Below are positions 1 through 13,156 of a stretch of 64,000 nucleotides of DNA, in pieces (position 1 is the first letter of the stretch; each line of letters starts with the position of its first letter). Below the pieces are notes generated by a model, which was not told the DNA's origin, made no database searches, and worked only from the letters and a program-made list of their open reading frames with translations. Position numbers and translations under genes: made by a program. This DNA comes from Thunnus maccoyii (taxonomy: Eukaryota > Chordata > Actinopteri > Scombriformes > Scombridae): NCBI RefSeq assembly GCF_910596095.1, contig NC_056539.1, positions 11,845,501 to 11,909,500 on the forward strand, written 5' to 3'.

Positions 1-3000
1 GTCTCTCCTCAAAAGTATTCATGGTGTAACACTCAGTTATACATACAAAAAGTGACAAAAGTAGCAAAACAGAGAATTTTAAACCCTGCATACTTTCACT
101 CATTTGTACCCCTGGTTAATTGCCTTGTAAAATGGCCATATTTGTCGAATAATCTGCTTCAGAAAACTACAAAAATTGTGACACTGATTCCACCATAGTA
201 AAGGGGTTTTCAGACACTGTTAGAAGACTTCATATGAGGTATACTGAAGTGTAACTTGGAAGGAAAGATGGAGGACATGTGATGGAGGTTTTCAGCAGAG
301 AGACAGAGAGGTGTTAGACCTCAAAGATTTTGTAAATGCTCCATCAGTACAAGCAACATTCAAAGGGATATGTTGACTTGTTGCATTTGAAAGCCCATGA
401 AATGCTTAATGTAACGTCTTTTGTTGTTTGAAATATACTAGAATATAATTGTAATAAACGTCCTTCTCAACAAGTCCTTGCTAATCATTGGTTGGTATTT
501 TACTGTACATTCAAGGGTTAATGCGCAAGTTTCCATACCACACCACCTGTGAAGGCCTCCAGTACAGCGCCTGTTCTCATGGTAATCTCTCAAGGTGTTT
601 AAAGCAATAGTGAGTGATGCAGCCTTTGTCTGAGCTGATACACACAGGCGGCTGCTTCGCCCAGTACCAGACCCTTCGAGGGGGTCATGGCAGATCAAAG
701 GTGCTGGTCACAGCCATTAGGCCCGGCAGCCCAGACCCGACATGAAAAGCTTGTGTTTTGAAAAGGAGGGCAGAAGGAAAAAAACAACAGGGCCCTCTTC
801 GTTTAAAAAGCAAGCAAACTGTGAAATAATTGAAAAGGTATGTCAATCAAGAGCAGGAGCACAGCGGGAACTCCAAGATTCCCAGGCTCTGCTCTGGTCA
901 AGCACTGAGCCATGGAGGGCTGCTCAAGGGGGCAACCCAAGAAATTAAAGACCTGGGAAAGGAACAAAAAGAAGACAGGAGGAAAGGGGCAGAAAAATCT
1001 CTTTTTCTCACTCTCTCTTTGCTCAGTCTTTCACTCTTTTCTGCTTTAAATTTGTGATGGAAGGAACCATTTTTCCACACTTTGCAGAGCCCTATTCAAA
1101 AGGCTCGGTCATTAATAAGATCTTGTCTAGCTCTTCACCTCTCAGGTGAGTAACAAAGACTTATTGGGGGGGAGCAGCCATTGGAAGCACCTGCCCCCAC
1201 CACTGAAACCCCCATCTTAAAACCAGCACCTTCACCCTGTACCCGCTCCCTCCTCCTCCCCCATACCATGAGTCTGACAAAAGGGAACCCCGTGAGAGTG
1301 TCTCTCTCTTTCCTTTCTGCCTTTTTTTTCTCCAAGGTCAGAAAAGGCTTGAATGATCTGACGATGGGCTAACGTCCAAAAAATGGGGCACGGAAAGAAA
1401 AGAAAGAGTAAAAAAAAAAAAAAGACTGGGTAAAAGACTTTTTCTGTGCTTTTAAAAATCCCATAGAGGAGAAATAAATGGCAAGTCCACAGTTGACTAG
1501 ACATGTATAGTGCAGGATTTGCTTGTAATGGCAGCTTGAGCTTATTGACAGTCCCAGCCAAAACATGTCAAAGGTTAAGAGATCTTGCCAATTGCAAGTG
1601 GGAAGCCAAAAGTACCTTTTTCATGAGCTCAATAGGGCCATCAGTTGATACTTGCTCAGCAGAACACGGCGAAGAAGTGACCCTCAGTTTCCAATGCAGC
1701 TCAAGAACAAAGAGTTAATTTGTCTCCATTATTTCTCTTTCTTCTTTCTTATTTTGATATTGTTCAAAAGATCTGAAACATTTCTTGAATGAAAATTATT
1801 CACAATTTTCAAATAATTTAACTTTCTATAAACCTAGTTAGCTAACAGACTAATATAAGAATTTTGAAAGAAGCAAACTACATATTCTTGCCTGTCTGTT
1901 TAGATAAAATTTCTTCTCAACTTACACCAAAGCATATGTTAAAAAACAAGGTTTGTGATTAGATGACACATACTCAGAGGACTTACATTTTATTTGGTCT
2001 TACATGGGCTAAAGGGACATGAGTATCCAATTTTGACATTTTCCATTGTTTAAGGATTTTTTTTGAAAAATTCTGGACAGCTTTTAAAAGACCTTTATAA
2101 TAAATGTTTCAAATGTTTTTAAAAAACTGTGTCAATATTACAGTACATTTTTGTACATCTGAAAGCTAAACTAAAGCCTTCCAGTAAAGTGATTTGAGCA
2201 GTTAGGAAACCCTTCTAATAGCTTGAAATACCTCACTCTGATTTCTCAGGCTTTGAACACAATGGCGTGACTTTTCAAAGCGGGCACTGTGAGTTATATG
2301 GATCTAACTGGCCTTTATAGATGTGTGGTCAAGCGTCCAGAGCCCAAGTGATTCCTCTAAACAATGTGAAATCCCCATTTCATGTCCTCAGATCTTTTAT
2401 ATCTGCTGACTGCTACACCAGCATGTATGAATGAAATCACATGTAGGGTACCTATGAGGCCTGAAGAGATAAAGGACAAAATTTAATGTGCTAGGAAATA
2501 AGAGTTTAGTTGAAAATAAAAATTGAAAATCTGTTGCAACTGCTATGACCCAGAAGAACCCCTTTTAATTTGTACTCATGCTTTTAAATAAAGTTCCTTT
2601 GTGACTCTAACATCATATTTTGGTCTCCTTTAGTCTATTTTCTAGCACTAAAGTCTGGGTTTTAAACCTGACATGTTAAAGCAAAGGAAATGTGACTGTT
2701 CACACCCAACTCCTTGAAATGTGTTAGATGTGACAAACATGCTTCCAACACACCTACTGTGCCTGGAACTCAAAGCAGTAAATAATGGCAAATACTGCTG
2801 GCACCACTTTCAGGCACCAGCGGTTTTCATTGGCCTGGACTAATCCCCCATAAATCCTTGCAGTGCTCCAATCACCAGCCGGGCCTCAGCTAATTGCTTA
2901 TGAGTCCCTTGCACGCTCCAGGTGCCACCATAGCACACCCGGTGTTTGTAAACACAGCTCGTAAAAGAGGAGGCTGCCATCAAAGTGTTAATGTTTCCTC

Positions 3001-4824
3001 GGAGGATCAGAGGCAGCAGAGGAATGATGGGGGTGCAGCTGGGTTGATACCTGGATGAACTCGACTGAGGCATTCCCTCCTTCCCTGCAGCTGAAGTGAG
3101 CAGAGAGAGGGCTTCATTTACACGTTCCTGTCAGAGAAGAAAGACACTCAACAGGAGTTTGTGTTTGTTTACCTTCCCCTTCTTTTTAGTCTTTGTACTT
3201 CTTTGTGTCCTAAAGTAGATGATCTCACTTGGTAAGCACGACTAGTGATGTTCTAAGCTGAAAAAAAAAGTTTGAGATAGTTGAGTGTTAAGCGTGATGG
3301 GAGCAGCATATGTGTGTTTTTCAGTTTTGGAGTCCTTGAGATGTGCTCTCAGAGACCAGCAGCAGTAGTCTGATCGCATTAGCAGCCATCCAGTAGATTA
3401 TGTATCGTTAGTGTCAGCTGTACGATATTAGACAAGAAGCAACTCTAACACAGATCATTATTTGAAAGTTGTCACAGCATTTTGAATCCTGTATAATATA
3501 TCTCATATATCAATACAACCCATTATTTCAAACACAAACACATTAAGTCGAGCTTTTACGTCAAATTCAGCATCACCCTCCTTTCAAACAAAATCTGGAG
3601 TAGCACAAATAAATAAATGGAAAAAATGGCAGTGCAGGGGGAGTAGCACCTGTGAAACCCCCAGTGTGTACATTTATTTTTCATTGCAGAACGGTTTTAA
3701 CCAGCGCGACTGTTCAGGAGCTCAGTCGCTGCCCTGTTCAGGACTTGCGGTTGTACTGAAGCAGCTGGGGGTTGGTCAGTTGGGTGGCCAGTGGCCCACT
3801 GCTGCTTTTATGACTCCATTTCCTACCAGCTCTCAGTCACCCTGTCCCTCAGCACCTTGATCTGGTGCTGTGTTTACAGCGTCTGTCCAAAGCCAACAAT
3901 CTTTTTTCACAAATATCCAGCAGCGCCTAAATGACATGTTTTCTTCTGAATAAACCTGGTTTTCAGGGGCATAGAAAGAAGATTTCGTGCTCTGATCAGA
4001 TAGCAGGCCACATCAGGGTGCTTTTAAAGGTGCAAGCAAAAAGTCATCCGTATGAGAGCTTCTTATCCAGTAATTAGCTCCTATTCAGCACCCTGTGGTA
4101 AGCCTTTAGGTCATCTCCAAAACATCTCCCTGTTGTAGCCATGACAATGGGTGTGTGCCTTTATTTTTGCATGCAGACAAAAACCAGATCAAGAGTGAGC
4201 CACATGGGACTTGTTTGCAATCAGTGCCCAGAGGAAACAATTAGCCCACAAGCTTGCCAGCTTATTCATGGGGTGAAGAGAGTTAGAGAGGCTGCTTAAG
4301 TGGCCAGCAGACACAGGTTTTGTGTCCCACAGTAAACAACACTGGGCATCATCAGGATGGAGTGTCACATCTGGAATCAAGAGGCTTTTATAGATTCAAG
4401 CAGCGAGGTGGACTGATGCTGTGCAGACTCAGACACTGTGTGTGTGTGTGCTATAGACATGTGTGTTAGAAATATTATGTAGTTCAGGATGAGGTCTGAG
4501 ACTTGTAAACTTGTAAAGTTGTTCAATTAAGCTTTTATGAGAAAATAATAATAATTTCCTGTCTTTTCTGATATGATCTAACTTATCCTGTTGTTCTAAA
4601 TTCTCTGAGCTTGGCTGGTCTTCTCACAAAGGGAGCTCTCTCAGGCCAGTCCTGTGTATGCGTGCGTGTGTGTTTGAGTGTATTTTCTCTTGTCTTGGGC
4701 TCTCTCCCCAGAGCATATGGCTGTCTGGTATCCTAATCGCTAATGATAGAGTGGCTTTTGATGGGGAAACTCCCAAAGCTAGATGTTTCTAACCCAGACT
4801 CTTGTTCTCTCTTTTATTTTCCAG
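1..4824. other. Non-coding, probably fgf22 intron 1 or 5' flank
   Basis: No exon is recognised here. The downstream exon at 4825 begins in the middle of a codon, so a first exon coding for the signal peptide and the start of the FGF core must lie upstream. I looked for the conserved FGF7/10/22 exon-1 text (a GDVR-x-RRL-like motif ending in a serine codon split after its first base) on the + strand and did not find it. The stretch is therefore probably intron 1. It holds short CA/GT tracts (near 4437 and 4657) and otherwise nothing I can name. Confidence 0.5.
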
Positions 4825-6797
4825 GCCTGATGGAAATCCGATCTGTCAGTGTGGGAGTTGTTGCCATCAAATCTGTCAGCACTGGGCTGTACTTAGCTAT
4901 GTCCAAGAAAGGCACGCTCTTTGGATCGGTGCGTATACAACCTGGCAACATTGTTTCTGGGGGTCAAGATGGAGGGCTGGGAAAGGGAGGGGGGTGGGGG
5001 TGAGGTATATATGTATAGGGGTCTCAATTGAGTGCCTACACAAACATGTTTGATTCTGCTCAAGTGAAGAGAAATCTCAGGAATCTTCTGTTGGAAAGTC
5101 CAGAGAAAGGTCAGAGTGTTGCTATCAATCATGGCTGTACACCTGGGCCATGGTTGATGATACCTGCAGCTTGAGTTGGCTTGTTCCACTGTCAAAATAG
5201 ATAGCAGAGAAAAGAAACCCAACCAGCAATGACAAAGAGCCAGCTGGGCTCCTTTAAAAGTCTTTGCGTGCCATCTGCCAATTGCTGTTTTGCACAGCAA
5301 GCTTTCAGAAGTATTCACCCTTCTTTGTTAAAAGTAGCCATACATCAGACCTGAGGTGTGTGGTGTCTAGCTCATGAATTTACATCTTGGAAAAGGAGAA
5401 ATCAGGGACAGGCAATCAGTCAGCGAGCGGTGATTAGACAAGTGACTTCAACAAGCTACATGGTAAACAGGACATATATAGACCTAAAGACGCAGTCCTT
5501 TACTAAAGTCTGAATCCTCCCATAATAACAAAAAGGCAGGTGAATCACGCTAGACTTGTATCGTCCTGATGCTATCACAGAAAGGGCCTCATTATGGCAA
5601 TGAGATAATAATCTAGAAAAGGGAATGCAGCAGAATCTCTTGTCACTACAGTGTCTTTCAAGACTCTTTGACTATCTGATAAGAAGTGGTATCCACCCAT
5701 GGAAAAGTGGCTTTGCTGAGTGTTGACTATTGGATCACCTTCACAGATCAGTACATCTTTAGACAAAGATGGTAACTTGAATCAAAAGCTGGACCAGAAA
5801 GAAGATTTTTTTTTTAACGTGAATGTTGATTAAAAAAAAGTTGTATATATGTCACAGTTTTAACATTAAAGGGTCAGTTCACCAAAATCACAAAAATGTA
5901 TTTTCTCACCCGGTCATGCAGATAGTTTTAATTTTACGTTCCAAAGATTTCAAGATGGAATTTGTTGATGCTGCTCAACTCATTAAGAAGTGACATTCAA
6001 AAACTCTACAGCAACATGTCTTTCCAATAACAGCCGCCAAGTTACTCAGGATATTTCACAGACTTCATTGTGATAGGTTTCAGTGAGTTATCAGTTTTCA
6101 GAGATCTGTCCCAACGAAAACTTAACTGTGAGGTCTGTGGATTATCCCGAGTAACCAGAACATTGTTTCTGGAAAGACGCATTGATGTTGGGGGATTTCA
6201 CTTGTCATTCATCAATGTTTTGAGCCGTACAAATGAAAACCTATTGACCACCACTGTACCGGGTTACGTTTTAGAGATGGATATCTCAAAACCCCAAACA
6301 GATGAAGGGCGAGTGAGAAAATGCTTTGTTTATTGTGATTTGAGTGAACGAATCCTTTACTTCTTGTTTAAACACTTCCAGTTTGGTATTTTAAAGACAA
6401 ACCAGTTAAATACTGTGTAGGCTAATGGAAAAACTTGCCCTATCAACTACAAACACCTGGAAAATCTTTTACTGCAATAACAGACATTAACCTTTGTGCA
6501 CTTCTTGGAGGTTGGCTGAGTGTAGCACAGCAGGAATAGCAGTCAGCCATTAAGCTATAGTCATCTATAATAACCTCTGTGTCTTTCTCCCTCTCTTCAC
6601 AGGTGAAGTACAACCCGAGCTGCAAGTTCAAAGAGCGCATTGAGGAGAACGGCTACAACACATATGCTTCCCTCCGCTGGAAGCACGGCGGCAGGCAGAT
6701 GTTTGTTTCTCTTAACGGGCGGGGGAAACCTCGGCGAGGTCACAAGGCTCGACGAAGACACCCGTCGACTCATTTCCTGCCCATGCTTCCCTCCTAG
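4825..6797 (+). CDS. fgf22: Fibroblast growth factor 22, last two coding exons (partial)
   Basis: Secreted heparin-binding ligand of the FGF7/10/22 subfamily, which signals through FGFR2b/FGFR1b; mammalian FGF22 is a presynaptic organiser. Two exons are visible: 4825-4928 (104 nt, the standard size of the middle FGF exon; acceptor ttttccag, donor gtgcgt) and 6603-6797 (acceptor cttcacag, stop TAG). The first reads [20 protein letters not shown] and continues to a YLAM..KG.LFGS segment; the second carries [14 protein letters not shown], a basic [10 protein letters not shown] stretch for heparin binding, and ends THFLPMLPS. The MEIRSV.VGVV.IK segment fits FGF22 better than FGF10 (which has LEITSVEIGVVAVK), and prss57 and micos13 downstream match the human 19p13.3 neighbourhood of FGF22. 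The first exon is not in view. fgf7 or fgf10 paralogs are less likely alternatives. Confidence 0.85.
5867..6359. mobile_element. Fold-back (palindromic) MITE in fgf22 intron 2
   Basis: The two ends are inverted copies: taaagggtcagttcacc at 5867 pairs with gtgaacgaatccttta ending at 6359, and inner segments pair too (gttactcaggat around 6041 with atcccgagtaac around 6144; the gtctttcc near 6018 with ggaaagac near 6171). The whole 493 bp can thus fold back on itself. It resembles a very common percomorph repeat beginning with the same ggtcagttcacc text. No transposase is inside; a 116-codon frame running through it is spurious. Confidence 0.7.
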
Positions 6798-6914
6798 CTG
6801 CCCATGTCTGAACTCTGACCGGCAACTAGCTGGCTCACCCGCCACCTCACACTAGTGTTGATCTAGCCATGACGGTGATCTTTATTTTTATTATTCCATC
6901 CTCCCTTTCACATA

Positions 6915-7546
6915 CCGTATTTTCTCTAATAGTTGCCAGGGCCTTCATGTACCTCAACTGCAGATGGTACCAGGCCTTTATTGGAAGCAGGATTATATAA
7001 GAGAGAGGCCTTTATTTCTAATTTCCTCTGTTTGATAAGTATATTTGCTCGTATTTTAGTAAAAGGCCCTCTTGTTTTCTGATCTGCTTCCATTTTTCTT
7101 GGTTAAATTTTTGTTACTGCATTACCGGTAATTAATTAACTAGCACTTGAGTTCCACCCAGAACGTTTTTGCAGTGTACCACTTAGCTGCAGGATGCGGG
7201 TAGCATGCTCATGGATGTATGCTCGTATTAAAATATGCGCCATTATCTCCATATTTAAACAATGTCGTGTGTCATCCATGCCCCTCCCCTTTCTGTATAT
7301 TGTTGAATTTATTAAATTAAAGCGGTGGGAATGTAGCCTACATTAGAGGGCTCCACACATGCTCATAGAACTGGAGTTACATCCAGGTAACTACTATTTA
7401 ACTGGCATGCACATTATAAAACAGGCACCAGGAGTTTATCCACCCTTGTTTTTTCCTGGCCTGTATTTGGGGTTGACCACATCCCCAGCCATTAATGGAG
7501 ACCCCGCTTTTTGATTGAATACTGCCCACTATTAGAGAAAATATGG
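6915..7546. mobile_element. MITE with 19-bp terminal inverted repeats, TA flanks
   Basis: ccgtattttctctaatagt at 6915 is the inverted repeat of actattagagaaaatatgg ending at 7546, with one mismatch in 19. Both ends are flanked by TA, as expected for a Tc1/mariner-type insertion, though a family assignment from the ends alone is weak. The 632-bp interior has no coding capacity. It lies just downstream of the fgf22 stop codon and may be inside its 3' UTR. Confidence 0.6.
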
Positions 7547-7548
7547 TA

Positions 7549-10500
7549 AATGTACATTTGTTGAGGTTTGTAACATTTGTAGAGTTAGTATAATTATATG
7601 TATGTTTAAGTTATTTTCTCCATTTTCTAATGATGTTCAGTAAAATGGTTCAATACAGTAGAGTTATGCTATCTTCAGGCTTGTGTCTGGCTACAGTATC
7701 TGTCTGTGTGAGTCTGTATGTACATGGAAACTTTACAGGATCGTCTGTAAAGCTGTGTTTGGGTGACTGTAAGAAGACTGATAAGTGACAGCAAAGCTTG
7801 GCAACAACAATGATATCTAGCTCATTTTAGATGTTCAACTAAAGAAGAAGAAGGGAAGTATGTGGTTCAACAGAAGTGATATTTATCAATCTGAAATGAC
7901 TTATCACTATCAAAACAAAACAGAAACAACATTGACATAGCTACAGCTCTACATCTTCCTTGTTGCTTGGGATATACTGGACTGAAACTACTGGATAAGA
8001 GACACTGACCTGCACCTGATGTACAGATGAGATGAAAATCTCTTATTGACTCAAATGCATTGATAAATCTATTGTTCTGTCTGTATATGTCTATATATGA
8101 CAAGAACATAACAGTAACTGGGATAACATGCTGGATTTCCTGAGATGACCTGTATGTTTGTGCATGCTTCTTTCTGATTGCTTCTCCCATCCAACAACCC
8201 ACAGCTATTAGATTAGGAGTCTCATTTACTCTCTAATTCTTGGTCATTAGTTCAGCTGTGAAATAATAATATCCATTTGAGTCAAATAATGCATTATAGA
8301 GGCTGTAGGTACACCCAACGTCACATAGCAGCAACTTCATTAATTTTGTACACACATTAGTAAATGGTTCAAGTCTTGCTAACATTTTCTCAATCACAAG
8401 GCTGATGCTAATAGAACATTTAATATATTTAAGACATTTTGTACTCTTTAACTGTTTGAAGTTGATGTTTGTTATTGTTGACTTTTTGTGTTGGATTGTA
8501 GTCCTACTGTAAAAAAAAAGAAGGGAAAAAAGTAATTGTATTCAAGTCCATATTCAGCTCATTTTGTATGGTATTTTAACTGGATATTGGTACATTTGTG
8601 ATCCATTTATCATAAACGGCTTTCAGCTATAGGCCAGTAATAGGAGGTTGTACTGTATATAAGGCCAAAGTCTCAGAAAAAAAACATCCTTAGATTCATT
8701 CAGCAAAGTAAAATAATTTGAGTGCCTTGGTCCATGCTGAGTTTGGTAAACTTCAATAAAAATGTGGATAAATCATCGAGTCATGGCTCAATCCCTCATG
8801 TTGGCAAGTCAATGTTTTTTTTTTTTTCATTTTGCTGTAAAATTGTGAAACATGATAATGGCATTCAGCTCTTGTCTTGTGCGTGGCACTGATTGTTAAG
8901 TGTTGGTAACATCTCCATCTGAGCTCTCTGACACAATCCCCCTCCTCATCATAATCATGACAAAACTCACAGCGGGAGAGGCGTTGATGTGGAGGACCTC
9001 CCCGTGTCTGATGAAAGGTCTGCGGTTATGAACTATGCAAGGGAGCATCAAGGTCATTTACACACAGACAAGCCCTCCAGTGGCACAGGAGGCCACTCAG
9101 TCTTTTCAGGGAACAGAAAGGAGAGTCGAGGATGAATAGTGGCTGTTTGGGGTGAATAAAGGCCAACCTTTCAGCCTGTCATAATGTGAGATTACTGTGA
9201 CGGGGTACATGTCTGGTCAGAATGGCGTGAAGTCACACTGTAGTTCAACTCCAAAGGTCTGGGTGCGGCACACAAATATCAGTATGGGGGGTCTGGCCTT
9301 ACTGTTGCCATGCAAATGTATTTGTATTCAGCTGTGCACCCTTGAGGGGGTGTTACATTTTGAAAAGCAAAGACTTCTTGTACTCTTTTGTTCTGGTTTT
9401 ATTTGAACTGTAAAATATAGTCATTAAAGTTTTATCAGTATTTTTGTAGAGCAAACAGAATTAATATGATATAAATTTCAGCTATTTTTGCTCTCTTGTT
9501 GTAAAGGAAATACTGTATAATAGTGCAAGATGAAGTAAGTTCCAGTTTTACAGGTGTCTCTGAACATATGATCGTATGATCCAATCCTCAGCTGGCACAG
9601 ACACACTAAAACATGCACACCAAAGTAATCCCATTTTCTGCCTGTTCTCTCGATTGACTCGCCTCTTTGTCAGTGTCCTCCATCTCTTCTCCTCTACCTC
9701 TCCTCTCCTCTTTTAACTGTCCAAGAATCTCTCCCTTCTTCTTGGCCTGAGGGTGCGACTGGCTGTTGGTGCCAGTTCCAGGGACACCAAATGGGAGCTG
9801 TAATTATCATTGCTCCACCACTGTCCTGTCAGTGCGCTCGCCAGCAAAACAAGAGGGATCCTTTGGAAGTCCTGATCAAAAGCTTTGGCCTTTGATCATG
9901 AAGCAAAAGGAAAAACCTAAACACTGTGCAAAATCAACGTGGAATGTCCCAAAGAGAGCACTGGAGAATGGAAATGACAGCCATCCAGAAGACATCCTCA
10001 ACTCCTCTTCTGCAATGATGTGTTGATGTCAGAAACACAGGTGTTTGAACTGTGTTTGATCAAATCGCTGTGAGCGGAGGACAGTGATGTTGGGTGTGAT
10101 GAGTGTCCGGATAGGTAGCACCTGGTAGGTTGTACAGCGGGTCATGTCTTTATGTTTTGGCAAAGGCGCAATCTGAATTTGATGGAAACATCTGCAAACT
10201 TAAAAAATTCAAGTACAGTACATTTCTCCACATCCACACGTCCATGAAAACTAGAATGAATGCGTCATGCACAACCCAATAAAAATGGTGTTTATAGAGA
10301 AGGTTACTTTGAATTCTTCAAAATTAATTTGCAGCTGAGTGACAAAAAAAGTAATAATAGAAGCCCATTTTGAGGGCCTTAGCCAAAATCTACAGGGGCA
10401 CAAGTCATGCTGTTTCAGCGACAACAAACCATAGCCTCTGGAACCTTTGAAACCCTGTGTGGTCATTTTCTCTCACAGTGATTGAAAAGAACTGTGGTGG

Positions 10501-13134
10501 GTGGGAAAGAAAAAAAAGAGCCCCTCACCACTCATAATACCAATCTTATGTATGTAGACGAAAATGGGAGGGATGGGAGGGGTTGTGGGGTGGCAGACGG
10601 ACTAAGGCACAATTTTAAAGCGCTTATTGAATTGCCATTACAGCTCCTGAGACTAATTGTGGCTGTTGTGTGTCTCTCGGTGGCCTAGGGGGCTCTGGAG
10701 TGGCCCTGTATGCTCTTACTCAGTGGGGTTTTCAAACCGAGTGGCCCTGAAAGAGAACAGGACCACCGTAGATCAATGGCAAACCTTTCACTCTTTCACA
10801 GGCCCTCGCTAATCCTTCTCATTTGTCTGCCATTTGTTGAGGCACATTCACAACTCCCTGAATTTAGGATTAGGCCTTGTTTTGTTACAAAAACAGCCCA
10901 AGTTATAATGCTGAATAGATGGACTAAAGAGTGGACAACGGATGAGTGTGCATGTGAGTTTGTGAGCATGTGAGCATGTGTGTGTATGCTTATTAGGTAT
11001 ACACTATGTTTATTATCAAATTTATGAGAATACAGAAACTGTGCATCATGTTACCATATAGGTATTTCAATTTTCTCTTTATGTGCGTGTATACTTTCAA
11101 ATTTGGATTTTGAGTTTCAAATCTTCTTCTACCCGGATACACAGGTGGATCCATCATTAAAATGTAAATTATAAAATGTAGCTTTGTGAAAACTTTTAAA
11201 ACTTTTAAATTTTAAATTCTCTAAATTTAGAGATACCAAATATGTTATGCTGTATAATAAAAGGAAGACATGCATACAGTGATGCACAAAATATCCAGAT
11301 CTCTACATCTGATATAATGGCACAGTTGCTAAAACAACTGAAAAGTGTAAAATTATTTTTATAAATTTAAAGCCATTTTAGGAGGAATTTAAGGGGGACA
11401 TTTGGGTAAAAAGGTTAAGGGAACATTGTGATTTCGAGCATGCTCTTGTTTGCTGACTGAATGAGAAGGTTGTAAAATGAGAATACTGGTATGACTTTGA
11501 TCTGTGCCTGTGCAAGGAAGAGATAGGTCTCTAACATATTTAGTCTAGCTTATGCAAGGATGCAAGGAAAAACTATTATCCTTGCTCTTCTTTCCAACAG
11601 CTCCAAAGCTCTCTTTTTCGCATGCTGTCTTTTCACATGTCCACTATTTCATATGTGTGTGTGTGTGTGTGTGAACCCACACAGCACATGCACACAAAGA
11701 AAAAGAAGAGACAGGGTTAACTGTCTTGTGTTTCCTTTTGAAAATAAACCTTTCATAAAGAAGAGGGAAAACATGAACAAATTGATTCATCACAGTCAAA
11801 TACCTGCAAAGAAAAAAACACAATTTCATTAAAGCTGCAATGATTCCCTTTGAAGCACAGAGTTTGTCCTCGTTGTGCTCTGTCTGAACCCGAGAGTGTG
11901 CTTGGACAGTCTTGGCAGCCTGCTGCAGAGCCATCATACTGAGGCCTTCTCATCACTGAGTGGATTAGTGTTCATGTCTGAAGGCACTTACTGGACATTA
12001 GACAGAGCTGCTGAGTGGCACATGCGCCACATTTCCCCTAAAGCCCTGCCATGCCACGCCGCAGGTATGTGGTGCCGACCAGCCAAACCCCATGTCAGGC
12101 ATTCTCTGGATGCCTGCAGTCGTGCCAGACACTGGGGGACAAGGTGAAGAGATGGATGGAAAGATGATTGTGTGAATGTGAATGGATGAGAGAAGAAGAA
12201 GAAGGGAAGCAAACAACTGTGATCTAATATGGGTGGATAAACAGGAAATACTATTACGTCAGCAAGATGCACTGAGGAAGAAAATAAGAATTACCCACTG
12301 GGTTTAAATTTTAAAGGGAGGGACACAGAACAGATGATGTCATATTTATAATGTGTGGATGTGTGCTGACATAGTAAATCTTTTTTCAGATTCTGGTTCC
12401 AAAATGAAATTCAGTCTAAAAGAAGGTTATTTAAAGGAACAGAAATAGAAATATGCTTGTTTGTTTTCATGCCAAGAGTAAAAGTGCATTGCATGTAAGT
12501 TTGCATGTCACACTGTACGAGATGCTTATGATAAAATCTTGGTTACAATTTATGTCAGACTACATGACATCATGTCAGATTGTACACTGAACGTATGGTG
12601 AATTGCTACAATGTAAACAGAAAATCATCCATCTGCTCCACACATACTGTATGTTTTTGGAAATGCAGCAAAGGCACAGGACTTATTTTTTGTTTCACCT
12701 CCATCGTTTTGTTTTTTTTGTGGGCCATGGGTGTATTAAGAAGAATGAGTCTGTATTCCCCCTAAAATTTATTTTAAAAAACAGCACTTACAAAATGTCA
12801 CACCGACTGGTATTCTGTCATTTCCTGTCATATTCTGATTGGTTTGTTTTTAGACATGGGATGTAGCAGCAGTTACATTGTGAGAATTTGGTCTTAAATT
12901 TCTGATACTGCCCAAATTTTGTCTAAGACAATCAATCCAAAGACCCAAGATTTTTCTCTTCCGATTTTAAACTTCCATCTCAGACAGCCCAAAATCGCAC
13001 AGTGTAAAGGGTCTTTAAAGGACGACTTCACTGATTTTCAAGTTGATTCCTGTGGTTCTAATGTGGAAAATACATATATGTGAAGGTAAATGCTATATTG
13101 GATGGGCCAAAGGCACGAACTCTTGCAAGTGTGG
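7549..13134. other. Gene-free region between fgf22 and the protease array
   Basis: No exon with a recognisable protein family and proper splice sites is seen. A possible fgf22 polyadenylation signal (AATAAA) lies near 8755. A (GT)9 tract lies at about 11655-11673. Two GC-richer, repeat-free blocks (about 8925-9180 and 10560-10720) could be conserved non-coding elements, but this cannot be tested here. Around 13010-13100 there is a short piece resembling a dispersed fish repeat. Confidence 0.5.
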
Positions 13135-13156
13135 TTAACCCTAACCCTAACCCTAA
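13135..13156 (-). repeat. Short interstitial telomere repeat (CCCTAA)3
   Basis: The text ttaaccctaaccctaaccct followed by aa is three and a half units of the vertebrate telomere repeat in C-rich orientation. It is only 22 bp long and sits in unremarkable DNA, so it may be chance, repair by telomerase, or part of a dispersed repeat that ends just before it. Confidence 0.8.

Noticed and set aside
4893-5318. 141-codon minus-strand frame
   Set aside because: It overlaps fgf22 exon 2 on the opposite strand and has no domain, no splice support and a low-complexity proline run.
6070-6420. 116-codon open frame in fgf22 intron 2
   Set aside because: It runs through the palindromic MITE at 5867-6359 and has no family resemblance.
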